Below, in pieces: positions 52,239-63,359 of a DNA stretch of 64,000 nucleotides (position 1 is the stretch's first letter; each line of letters starts with the position of its first letter). The stretch comes from Poa pratensis (Eukaryota; Streptophyta; Magnoliopsida; Poales; Poaceae): contig CAMZMU010000027.1 in NCBI GenBank assembly GCA_947311845.1, positions 51,471,058 to 51,535,057 on the forward strand, written 5' to 3'. The notes beneath the pieces are model-generated. The model worked only from the letters and a program-made list of their open reading frames with translations, had not been told where the DNA came from and ran no database searches. The position numbers and the translations under genes were made by a program.

Positions 52239-54374
52239 TGAAAGGACAATGATGTCGCCTAGAGGGGGGGGGTGAATAGGCGGTTTAAAACTTTTCCGGT
52301 TTAGGCTTGATAATTGCAGAATACAACTAGGTGTTTAAATTAACAAGCCGACAACCTAAATAAACTAGGCTCACCTATGTGCACCAACAACTTATGCTAA
52401 GTAAGACAAACAACAAGGTGATAGCTATATATAATACTTCAAGCACGAAGGCTATCACAATGTAAATTGCATAAGTAAATAGCTCGAGAATAGAAATAAC
52501 CGAGGCACGCGGAGACGCGGATGTATTCCCGAGTTCCTCCTTGTTAAGGGAGTACGTCTCGTTGGAGAGGTGTGAGGCACCACAAAGGTCGATCTCAACG
52601 CCACAAAGGCTCACCCTATTCTCCGATGAACCGCACCACAAAGGTTTGATTCACCTTCCACTATCGGAATCCTTCGAGGCGGAATCCGGAGCCTTTTAAC
52701 AACAATCCGGGGCACAACCCACAACGGGACCGGGGGCTCCCGAACAGCTTTACAAATGACCACAAAGGTCTCAACCACCACACGGGCGTCTAGGGTTCAA
52801 AGACCCAAGAGTAACAAGCTCACAAACTTTCAACTTCCACAAATCCTCGTGAAGAGCACAAACCGATGCACAAAGCAATGGCAAGAACACAAGTGCTCAA
52901 ATCCTTCACTCTCAAATCCCACCAAAAGCAACTAATGCTTATGGGGGGAGAAAAGAGGAAGAACAAAGAAGAACTCAACAAATGGAACTCCAAGATCTAG
53001 ATTCAAAGGGTTCCCCTCACTTAGAGGAGAGATGGATTGGTGGAAATGTAGATCTAGTTCTCCTCTCACTTTTCCCTCAAAGATATGCAAGAATCATGGG
53101 AGAGATTGAGAGGGGACAAGCTTTTCCAAGGTCAAACAATGGAGGAGAGAGAGGAAAAAACGAGCTGCTCAAGGTTGAAGAAGGGGAGGGGTATTTATAG
53201 CCCCTCCCACGAAAATAGTCGTTACAGGCTCACTTAGGCCGGAACTTCCGTCCGGGAACTTCCAGACCCCCAGAAAAGCGACTAAAAAACGGTTCTGTAC
53301 TCGGCCGGAACTTTGGCCGGAAATTTGGCCGGAACTTCCGGATGGCCGGAATTTCCGGCCAAACCGGAACTTCCGCCCCGCAGAAAACTTCAGAAACACT
53401 GAATACGAAAACGAAGATATCTTGATCATCCGGACTCCGTTTTTGATGTTCTCGGGCTCGTTGGAATCGCAACGAAGAGCTTTACAAGATCATGCAGAGA
53501 AACATCATAGTCCAACAATGGAAGATAAAACCAAATGGAGAAAGGTAAAACCTCTCTAAAAAGGAATGATCGGCAAACCTCCAAAACCGAAAACGCAACA
53601 AGTTTTCCATACGAAATTCGTTTTCGATGAACTTGGGCTTGTCGTGAAGATCACAACAAGCACCAAAAGCCAACAAGGAGAAAACCAAATGAGAACCAAG
53701 AAAGATGAAATGCCAAGTATGCAAAAGGTTTGAGCTCTCCACGAAGATGTTATTAAGTTACTCACTTGAGAGTCCCTCTTGATAGTACGCCTTCTATCCT
53801 AAAACCCGGTCTCCCGCTAACAACATGAGACCGGTAAAATAGAAAACCTATCAAGATCATACCTTTGCCTTGCGCATTCCACTTGAGCTCGATGATGACG
53901 ATCTTGACTCTCTCAAGTTGGAACACCTTTCTTGATTGTGCTCGGTAGCACATGCTTGATGAAGACTTCTCCAAATGCTCCCCCATACTCCATTATGGGA
54001 GGGCCTCGCTAAGCTCCGTCTTCATGTCTCCTTTGCAAGCTTCAATCAAACGATATCTCCCGAGATGCATCATATTGAACTTGCACTTCATCTTCTTCTC
54101 TTGATATGTATGATGGCTTGGAGGTAAACATGATTGTTCACTCAATCTTCTTTTCCAAGCCATACTTGCAATGATCTCAACTCTACACATGACCATTCTT
54201 CATATAAACCCTTGAATAGAACATTGGTCATCATGTCATCTTCAAGAGTCCAACACATGAACTCCAATATTTTCCCATGAACAAGACCTGTAAGAATATC
54301 TCAATGTAAACATTAGTCCATAAGCATTGTCATTAATTACCAAAACCACGCATGGGGACAACCATGCACTTTCA
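52239..54374 (+). mobile_element. Solo LTR (2,136 bp) with 5-bp target duplication
   Basis: It starts TGAAAGGAC and ends GCACTTTCA, with identical CTTTA pentamers on both sides (52234-52238 and 54375-54379). No internal retrotransposon region is present. The early block AGAGGGGGGGGTGAATAGGC, a TATA box in GAGGGGTATTTATAGCCCCTC at 53188-53210, and CCGGAACTTCCGG-like palindromes at 53235-53380 are shared with the shorter solo LTR at 35045-36158. The two therefore come from related families with different LTR lengths. Downstream of the palindromes this LTR has about 1 kb of extra sequence. Confidence 0.9.
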
Positions 54375-54379
54375 CTTTA

Positions 54380-55225
54380 CATTCACGTCATCAACTTAGC
54401 TGGGCCATGAGGGAGTGACCATGGGTAAGTGCCAAGTGTTGGTGACTCGATTTGGCAGCATGTGACTTGGTGACTAATGTGCACATTCGGGACAAGTTTA
54501 TATACCATATATGCATTTTTCTCGAAAGAAAAGTATAGTCATGACATATCTGAGCATAAGTAGATATTTAGTCAACTGTCCAACGTGTTCGATTGCTGAA
54601 GACTTGAAACATACTATGATGTTTTCCGTGGGACGTTCGTCACGACAATGCGAAAAACATTCGAAATGGTGGTGCGACCGGTGGCGCCAGCGCAGCGCAC
54701 CGCCGATCTTTGCTCGCCGGTGACGTGATGGGCGAGAAGGAACGGTGACTCACACCGCAGTCACCAGGACACTCAACGCTTCAGATCACTCCGTGCACCC
54801 ACAGCCTTTCATCCCGTCCGTCCGCGTGTCTCCCGGCTTTGACCCTTCGCCCACCAACTCCGACACGCAACCGCACCCCCTCTGACATGCCGGCCCTGGC
54901 AAGCCTACTCCAAGCCGCAAAGCTCTCTCCCACCGCCCACACAACAGCGGACCCACCCCTTCCTCTCACTGACATTGGGCCCCACTTTACCGTGGACCCA
55001 CGCGTCAGTGGCTTGGATCCCAAAAAACTCCGGAGTAGCAAAGTGAGGCACGTACGAAGGCGACCAATACGGAGACCCCGACACGGCCAGCCACAGCCGC
55101 GTCCGTCACCATGACACATGGGCCCGGACCGCATACACGGCCCACCGGTCAGCGATTTCGCCGAAGACGAGTGGAGCGCTATTGCTATGCTCCCTACCAA
55201 ATTCGAGACCGAGACGACCTCATAG
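54380..55225 (+). promoter_or_regulatory. Promoter region of the CTD-phosphatase gene
   Basis: Two TGGGCCC elements, at 54976-54982 and 55119-55125, are of the type found in promoters of housekeeping and proliferation genes in plants. A pyrimidine patch (CTTTCTCCCCTCCCCTCCC, about 55229-55255) lies next to the likely transcription start, and no TATA box is evident. The solo LTR ends only 850 bases upstream of the pyrimidine patch. Confidence 0.5.
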
Positions 55226-55379
55226 TTCTTTCTCCCCTCCCCTCCCCTCCCCCGTATTGTGATTCCGGTGCCGTCCTCCCCTGCCTCGCCGCACGGGACC
55301 GATCTCCTCCCTCCGTCCCGGCTCCGGGAGAGGCAGAGGGAGAGGCGCGGCAGCGAGCTTCCACCGCAGTGTCATCTCG
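55226..55379 (+). other. Non-coding first exon (5' UTR) of the CTD-phosphatase gene
   Basis: GC- and CT-rich leader ending GTCATCTCG before GTAAGC at 55380. The start is estimated. It is followed by a 1.7-kb intron (55380-57082) with the T-rich character of grass first introns; such introns often raise expression. Confidence 0.55.
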
Positions 55380-57107
55380 GTAAGCTTCGAGTTCCCCTTC
55401 GTACAATTTCCACGCCTGGATTTGTTCCGGCTTGCTGGTCCGAGATGGATGGTAGTAGCTCTGCTCGTGCTCGATTCGTTAGGATTAGGTTGGGTCTGGC
55501 GTGCTGGGGCCGCTTCTCGGGATTTTAGTTCGGATGCCCCGCGAGGATTCCCTTGTCCTGGCTTGCGGGGTTTGGGTTTTTGTGGGATATTTTCGAAAAA
55601 AGGTGGGGAATTTTAAGTTCGGGGGACGGTGAATCTGATTGGGAACGTAGGAGGTTCCTCCGGACTCGCTGGATTATGAGAGGTTGCTATGCTCGTTTTC
55701 GCCTTCCATGTCTAGTTGGGGATTCCTATTTTGCTTCGTCGGGGTTGAATTTTGCTTGCTGGCCTTGCCTGCTGTGTTAGTTTTCTGTTGGAGTCGCACC
55801 GAGCGTCTAATTTCTAGCTAAATCTCATATGTTGACTTGGGAGCTTATGTGGTTCTAGTGCACAGCGGCGATCTGAGTACTCTTAGGGTTTGCTTGTTGG
55901 AATTTCAGTTTTTTTTTTCCTGTTTAGAAGCTGTTCTTTTGGTAGTCGATTGAGTAATTTAGTCAAACTAGTTTCTCCCGTGTAAATTTACTCATCCTTC
56001 CCGTTTAGGGTTTGGGTTCTCGTTTTGGCTTTAGGCGATCTGACCTTGTCGTTGCTTTCTTGCATGGAAATTATAGGGTATTTGATGCAGTTCGTTAGCT
56101 CTACTGAGCTTTTTGCTGTCGATCTAGCTTCTAAGTTATTTCTTGATGTAGTGTTTTTAGCAACAGAAATCTCTTACTCTAACTTGCAGTTTAGATGTAA
56201 CATTTTCTGCTAATCTTTGATGGTTCACAACACTAGTAATTGTTAAAGTATGTTTAGTATGTTATACATCTAGGTTTGTGCGTTTGCTTCTGCAATTGAA
56301 GAAACAGAATATGCTAATTTAACCATTTTAACGGTTCCCTGATTTGCCGGTAAAAGGCTACTGCTTTTCCATAAGCAAAGGCGCTTTTGCCCAACGGCAG
56401 GACTGACAAGCTTTAGGTTATATTATATTTCTTCACGAGTTTGACCTAGTTCAGAATGGCCCAAGCAGTATCAGAATGGCTCAAGCAGTATTGCACAACG
56501 TTGGGGGTATTAAGGCGTGGGAAGAATTGCACTGTGCATTAGATAATAGATATGCATTGGTTATTGAGCAGTCGGACGCGTAGGATACTTGTATGTTGCA
56601 CACATGTTTGTATAGACTAGGAGGGTAAGCAAGGAGAATGGAAGTGGTTCAGAGTATGAGCTTAAAAGTAGACATGATGGCATGGTTGCTTTTACACGAG
56701 CATGAACCATCTAATCTATATAGTATATACCTGATACCACTAAACACTGCATAGTTTCACAGCACTGTATGTTCACTTATACTTCATGTTGAACGTCCAT
56801 GTCTGTGATGCTTGGGTCACTGTGTGCTCCATGATGAATACTGGTGCTGCCCATGCATTAGTTTGGGAATATCTAGATTGGTACTTTCAAGTAACTTCAG
56901 ACCAACCTGCTCTGTACCCAAAGTGGTATGTTCACTATACAGAACAAAATTACATCTTAGCATGGCATATATTCGTTAAATCATAATGTTCTTTCCTTTG
57001 TATTTGTATATGTTATGCCTCGATGTTGTTTTTCTCTTTTGGAAGTCACATTTTCTAACTCTTGTAATGGATGCGCAAACAGTTTTGAACTTGCAACGCT
57101 GATCAAG

Positions 57108-60087
57108 ATGCCAGCACTGAGGATGAAGAGAAAATTTGATGAGGATGTTTTTGGGAATGAGTTCGACACCAAGTCCATAAAAACTATGAAAATCTCGCAT
57201 TTTCAAGTTGATGAGTTAGAGCAGGCAGCTGTGTTGAACTCGTCTTATAAAGGTCCTCAGGATGGTAAGTGACTCCATGTGTGCTCTATAAAAGGAAGAG
57301 GTGATTGTGTGTGCATGACTGCATGGAATAGGTGTCTTATTCTCCAATTAATGAAATATATCGAACATAGATTTTGCCAGAAGTTTGAAATAAGAATTCT
57401 GTTAAATTAGCTCCGCTGTTTGTTCTTAGTCCTCTTTGATGCCTGATCCTTAGCAGTATATGTATTCAGGAGGTACTCCTGTTTCTTAACACTTGGCACT
57501 TATGACCAAATGGAGCATACCCTGCAATAAAACTGGACCAAATACACACATCACAGACATGAACATGAGGTGTAACATGAAGGAGGGTTAATAGGGGTAT
57601 TTGGGGAATTTATCTTGAGATTAGCAAGGTGATAAGTTTTCAGAGAAAAATTATGGTGTCACAACTGGAGGGAGTATCTTTTGTAGTATATAGCTAGAGG
57701 GTCTCATAGAAAGTCGACAATGAGTAGTTTATGTGTCTTACCATTATTTAGTTGGTTTTACTCACATTATTTGTCTATAACACAGCAGAATAATGGTTAG
57801 TGAACCTGTTTATATTTCAGATCATGAGCCGACAACTGAGCTAGCTGACCAGGATACAAGGATCATAGAAGTTCCTGCCCTGCATGCTGTACTTGGAGGA
57901 ACATCCATTGCTCTGCTCAAGGTTCTGCAGCATCATCTGATCTCGTATCCGTGATTAAATAATGTGCACTTATTGTGCTTAGTCAGTTGACTTCATTACT
58001 TTCCATTCAGGGCATCTTGTATTTTACTCCCTCCGTATCATAATATAAGATGGTTTAGCTATTCTAGTATGGACTACATATAGACGCAATTTAGTGTGTA
58101 GATTCACTCATTTTGCTCTGTATGTAGTCCATACTAGAATAGCTAAAACATCTTATATTATGGTATGGAGGGAGTAATTACCAATGGATGACATTGCTCC
58201 CCCTAGATTGTAATAGTGCTACTTAGGTCACTCTTCAGTGTTGGTTAGATGGATGCCCTTTTGATGTTAACTTGTGTTACTGACGCTTTTGTTCTCATGA
58301 TTGCGTGACAAGCTTAATTAGATGTTTAAATTTCTCTTTATTTTGTTTGTAAATATGTTTGCATGATTGCTTTCAGTAAGTTTTTGGTACTGATTACCAA
58401 TTTGCTTATCTCATGCATATTTTATTTTTATACTCCCAACACTATTCAACATCACTATTTTCTGTTATCTCGAAGCCCCCTACAACTTGAGGTTGTTTAT
58501 TTGATTTTACAGGATTTAATATCTGAAGCGGTGGTTTCACCAAATTTGGAGTATGATTCCTTATCTGATAATGATGGCAGAAAATCTCGGTTAAATGTAG
58601 TGGCCAATGTTGATAAAGGTAAGGAATACCCCTCCAGCAGTTTGTATGTAATCAAGTTCATCTAGGTTATATGACTTTGTTGATGGCCAATCTCTGTTTA
58701 TCTGTATGTACAAAAACACAGCCATCCAATGTGATCTTTAAGGGAATACATTTAGTATGTTCAAGTTCAAGGTTTATCCTTGCATGTGTATTAATTTATT
58801 ATTTTTCATTTGCAGAGTTTGCAGGTGATATAAATTATTCAGCACAAGATAATTGTGTTGTTAGTGATCATGAAGGAATCCTGGGCTCAAACCAGGAATG
58901 CAGCCTGTTGGACATTTATAATCCTGATGATGCTTTCCCTTTCTTATTTGATGCTCCAAGTGGTCTCCTGGCTAGCTACAGTGCATTATGTGATGAATTT
59001 ATATCCATTGATTCATTGATAGACATGAGCAGCATATGCGGAATGTTCCCACTTAACGAGAGCACTGTGGAAGCCGGTATTTGCAATGAACCACCAGGAG
59101 ATATGTGCTTTAGTAACACTGCTGGAGAGTGCTTTAGTAATTCTGAGGTGTTAGAGTGGCTTAATCCATATGTGGACGAGGAGAATGTACCTAATCTTAT
59201 TGATTATACCGAGTTGAGTTCAGATGCTGCTTGCGTATCTACGGAGCAAGCGACCAGGAAGGTCACTCTTGTGCTTGATTTGGATGGTATGTTACTAACA
59301 TGATAGTAAGTACATTCTTTGTTAACTTGTTGCTTGCCATCTAGACTAACGTATTGATTCTTCTTCCTATGCAGAAACCCTTGTTCATTCAACTATGGAG
59401 CACTGTGATGATGCTGATTTTACTTTTCCTGTGTTCTTTGATATGAAAGAACATCTCGTATATGTGAGAAAGAGGCCACATCTGCGTATGTTTCTCGAGA
59501 AGATGGCTGAGATGTTTGATGTTGTTATATTCACAGCCAGCCAAAGTGTCTATGCTGATCAGCTGCTTGATAGGCTCGATCCAGAGAAGAAATTTTTCTC
59601 TAAGCGTTTCTTCCGCGAGTCGTGCGTATTTTCGGAAAGTGGCTACACAAAAGATCTGACCGTTGTTGGAGTTGACCTCGCAAAGGTTGCCATAATTGAC
59701 AACACTCCGCAGGTAAATTGCTACGACAAATTATTTGGCACTTCTCACTATTAGTACTGCCACAGTTGGACAAAAATAGTAAAGTGTCTCACAAAGTGCT
59801 CCTACCCAACATCTCTGTTTGGAAGCTTCTACTAATCGCTATTGCATTTCCTGTTCAATGCTCTGCTTACGCATTTCATATAATGTCGGAATAGTTGATT
59901 TCTTGTCTGAATACTTACTCCGAGCTTTATACAGGTTTTCCACTTGCAAGTGAACAATGGTATACCCATAGAGAGCTGGTATAACAACCACCTTGACGAG
60001 GGGTTACCTCAGCTCATTCCATTCCTTGAGACTCTTGCTGTCACGGATGATGTCCGGCCCATAATTGCCAAGAAGTTTGGGAACTAG
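57108..60087 (+). CDS. SSP4: SCP1-like small phosphatase (CTD phosphatase-like, FCP1 homology domain), six coding exons
   Basis: Expected role: a nuclear DxDxT-class (HAD) phosphatase that removes phosphate from Ser residues, as in the RNA polymerase II C-terminal repeat. Coding exons are 57108-57264, 57821-57921, 58513-58618, 58816-59286, 59375-59712 and 59935-60087 (stop TAG). All are GT-AG and in phase, giving 441 residues. That is close to the Arabidopsis SSP4 group and much longer than animal SCPs because of the N-terminal region. The start MPALRMKRKFDEDVF is basic. Residues 20-270 are acidic and poorly conserved. The catalytic motif DLDET is at 276-280, followed by PHLRMFLEKMAEMFDVVIFTAS and AKVAIIDNTPQ. 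Exon 3 has a weak donor (AAGGTTCTG). The SSP4 symbol is by likeness; SSP4b or a grass-specific paralogue is possible. Confidence 0.92.
58027..58174. mobile_element. Stowaway-type MITE in intron 3 of the CTD-phosphatase gene
   Basis: The unit starts CTCCCTCCGTATCATAATAT and ends with its inverse ATGGAGGGAG, flanked by TA on both sides (58025-58026 and 58175-58176). About 55 bases at each end pair with each other, so the whole 148 bases can fold into one hairpin. CTCCCTCCG ends and a TA target are those of Tc1/mariner-derived Stowaway elements. Confidence 0.93.
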
Positions 60088-60560
60088 AAGGATAATAATT
60101 GCTGAGGTTTTTCGGCAAGTGATAGGAGCAGATTGGTGGTTACTCACATAGAGGAAGAACGAGAACTTACATGACACGTTAACTGAACTGATCGAGACTT
60201 GCATTTTTCTTCTTTTATTTACATCGCTTCCATAGGATCAAGAATTTTGGTGCCAGAGCTATCCCTCGTGAATTGTACATATATCCACAACTCTTCTATA
60301 GAATTTGTTCATAGAATGCTGTTAGAAATTAAATCGAACATCTGAAAATTTCTTCGTTGTGTCATTGCCATGATTGGCAAAGTGCTTCGTACTTGTTGCG
60401 TTTGTTTCTCAAGTTGGGAAATGCTTCTAGCTTTCCATCTTATACGTTGGTGTACGCTCCCGTCTCTTGTCACGTCAGAGTGGAGGCTTGATTTGCAAAA
60501 GGTAGCATGACATCTGTAAATCAACAACTTTTCTTGCCTGGCCTAAAGTTCTAACTCGCA
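60088..60560 (+). other. Probable 3' untranslated region of the CTD-phosphatase gene
   Basis: A/T-rich stretch after the stop codon, with T-rich far-upstream-type elements (TTCTTCTTTTATTTACATC near 60206) and possible poly(A) regions up to about 60560. The end cannot be fixed by eye. Confidence 0.4.
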
Positions 60561-61740
60561 CATGTAATGATTTATGTGTTCGGTTTGAAACTTCGTCTGC
60601 TGTGAATATGATGTAAGCGTACTTTGACTTACTTCAAATGGCGTGTTTATGATCTCTTCAGTGTCATTTCGACGGTTCATCCATTTTAAAGTGGAAAGTT
60701 ATTATTTGCCGAACTAATATTTATCCTACTCATTAATAGTACAAACCTATCAGAGCAGCATCGATGATCAACAGACGACCGATCGGCTGAACTAAAGCAA
60801 CCCAAACAAACAAGACGCAAAACATACGTGCTTGGCATGAAGATTCCAGCCAACAAATGAAATTATATAACAGTAAGCATATAAGCAATTAGTCATCAAA
60901 AGATATTTAAGTCAAGTAGAGAGTCCAAGCCCATATCTTCCCGATATAACTAATGTACTGTGTGTCCATGCCGTCGTCGTCCACCCTCAATTGAAGGTCA
61001 CCGTGTCACCCAGATGACATAGCTTGTATATATGCTCGACGTGTAAATTTTATCCTGAACTCATTCATCGACCATGTATCTGCTGGAATATATATACGCC
61101 AGATTATTGCCCATGTACTATATAATTCCTACTAGATGAATACAACAGCCAAGATGGTTTACTCCGAGCTCCAGCGATCCCTCTATTTTAAATTTTTCAA
61201 AAATTATATTTATTTTTTAAAAAATCTGAAAACAATCATGCATGTTCTTAATAATGTATATACTAAAAGCGTGCAAAATTCCACTGCAAAAATCTTTATA
61301 TCATAGTCTACATAAAATGATAAGATTTGGATTTAAAATTATGCATTGTTAACTTTAATCATATATGTAAAGTTGTCACTGTTGTGTAGGTCGGAATCCA
61401 AGGTATTTCACATTGTGATTCTTCACGTCTATAGGATACATCATCGAGAACACGCATAGTTTTTTCCAGATTTGTTTGCTAAATTAAATATATTATTCGA
61501 ATATTTAAAAGTAGGATTGGTTCTTTACTGAAACTTGTCAGATAAACATGCAATAAATCGTAAATGGAATTATTTTCTTACCTGCACGGGAAAGAGAACC
61601 CGAAAAAGGTTTTGCATATGCTGATGCATAAACTCACGTTGTTCTGAATGGTAATCTACTTATAAGAATCGATTGGATATCACATTTTTTTAACTCGTCT
61701 CGAATTGTCGACGGTAAGCTTTTTTGGAGATCTCGACGGT
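60561..61740. other. A/T-rich intergenic DNA
   Basis: No genes, RNAs or defined transposons were found. Confidence 0.4.
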
Positions 61741-61775
61741 ATTAAATCGATGGTATGTGGTTTTTAGGGGTATTT

Positions 61776-62470
61776 TTTTGGAAAAGTCTACCTATCCCCC
61801 GGGGGATCGTGACTCTCGCGTCCTCCTCCTCGTCTGTACGACGCGTGTCATGTGGGCCCCACTCAGATGCGCTGCCTTCCATCCCTATCCTCTCGTCTCA
61901 CGAGAAACGTGAGCCGTGCTCGGCTGCTCCCCATCGATCCCCTTCCCGCGCCGCTCCCACACCATCTCCGGCGTGCGCGTGCCCCTCCGCCTTCCAGTCC
62001 GGTGGTGGCGGCGGCCACCTTCTCTCCCCTCTCCCTTACTCCCTCCATGGCTCTCCCTCGAGAAGCAGCCCGCAGGCCATCCCAATCCCGGCCTCTCTCT
62101 CCTACCTTCGGCGAACAGCTCCACGCCACGCCTTCCCGCGAGGTCGCCGCCCCAGAACGCCTCCTTGGCGAGGCCGCCACACCCCTATCTCCGCCTCCTT
62201 CCTGGTCAACGGCACCGCCGAGGTCGTTCTTCTCGGACTCCATGGCCTCGAGCACGCCTGGTTGGCGGCGGCGCCGACGAGGCGGAGGAACGGGCAGATG
62301 TAGAGGAAGTGCCGGCGCGCGACAGCGGCCTTGGCTTGCGTGGGAGCCGCGCGGGGCAGTAGCAGCGCCCTGCAGAGGCCCGACCATGGCTGCCGCGCGG
62401 GGCAGCAACAGCGCTCTGCAGAGAACATGGTTAAGCTTGCTCTCGAGGGTGGTGCTCCCGTCAGGAGGCG
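61776..62470. other. GC-rich block with open frames on both strands, possible transposon-borne sequence
   Basis: It opens with CTACCTATCCCCCGGGGGATCG, which holds the 14-base perfect palindrome ATCCCCCGGGGGAT (61794-61807). ACGCGTGTCATGTGGGCCCC follows, a phrase common near grass Mutator-like ends. Frames of 150-250 codons are open on both strands because of composition, so I call no protein. A 45-base unit with CCGCGCGGGGCAG and CAGCGC(C/T)CTGCAGAG occurs twice (62347 and 62392). Confidence 0.3.
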
Positions 62471-62479
62471 CGGTGCAAT

Positions 62480-62960
62480 TTTTTGAAAGATTATAGCAAA
62501 TTGTTTCTGCTTTTAATGCAAATTCATAGAAGGTTTGTAGCAGATGTTTGATTTGTAGCAAATCTTTTTCTACTTTTAATGCAAATTCATTGAAGGATTG
62601 TAGCAATTTTCGAAAGATTTTTAGCAAATCTTTTCTACTTTTAATGCAAATTCATAGAAGGTTTGTAGCAATTTTCTTTTTGACATGATGCTCTTTGCCG
62701 TGGTGCAAATTTTTGAAAGATTTACAGCAGCTCTATTTTCCTTTTGACGCCAATCTGTAGAAGGTTGGTAGCAATTTTTCCTTTTCACATGATGCTCTTT
62801 TTGCTGCGATGCAAATTTTTCGAAGATATTTGTAGCAGAATGTTTCGGCTTTTGATGCAAATGGGTTGTAGCAATTTTTATTTCACATGGTTCTTTTCAT
62901 GTGGTGCAAATTTTTAGAAGATTTGTAGCAGAGAATTTCTTCTTTTTATGCAAATCCAGA
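62480..62960. repeat. Degenerate minisatellite with GTAGCA and TTTTAATGCAAATTCAT motifs
   Basis: TTTTAATGCAAATTCAT occurs near 62511, 62574 and 62639 (period 63-65), each followed by (A/T)GAAGG and TTGTAGCA. Further right the unit lengthens and alternates with CACATGATGCTCTTT blocks near 62680 and 62787. The stretch is low in G+C, in contrast to both flanks. Confidence 0.75.
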
Positions 62961-63350
62961 ATTTTTTTGTAGCAAATTTCTTGTGCTGCAAATCCGAGTC
63001 GAAGCTGCTATAAAGGAATTTAGGCGATGCTAGCACCGAAGGCAATTGATGATGCTACGACGCTGCTGCCATGTAGCACATGGTGGTACCACCGAAGGCC
63101 GCCGTCGGTGGCTCAAAGTGCTGCCGTCGACGTCCCGCAGTGCTACCATCGGCGTCCCGCGGTGCTAACTTAGGAGTGTGGCGGTGCTACCACGGAAGGC
63201 CGACGGTGATGGCAACGGGGACGGGCGGCGTCTTCTCCGGCGATGGGCGATGTCCTCTCCGGTGAAGCTGCGGGCGCCGTCTTCTTCCGCGACGAGCGAC
63301 GTCTTTGTCGCAACAGTGGAACATGGGGTTCCCCTAGTACTGCCAAAGTG
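62961..63350. other. GC-rich stretch with short GTGCTACC/GTCCCGC repeats
   Basis: Imperfect repeats of (A/G)GTGCTACCA and GGCGTCCCGC occur between 63065 and 63200. The sequence probably belongs to the same transposon as the minisatellite to its left. No gene is supported. Confidence 0.3.
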
Positions 63351-63359
63351 GGTCCACCC

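Noticed and set aside
61852..62496. 214-codon plus and 254-codon minus frames in the GC-rich block
   Set aside because: Open frames occur on both strands and run into the minisatellite; no domain.
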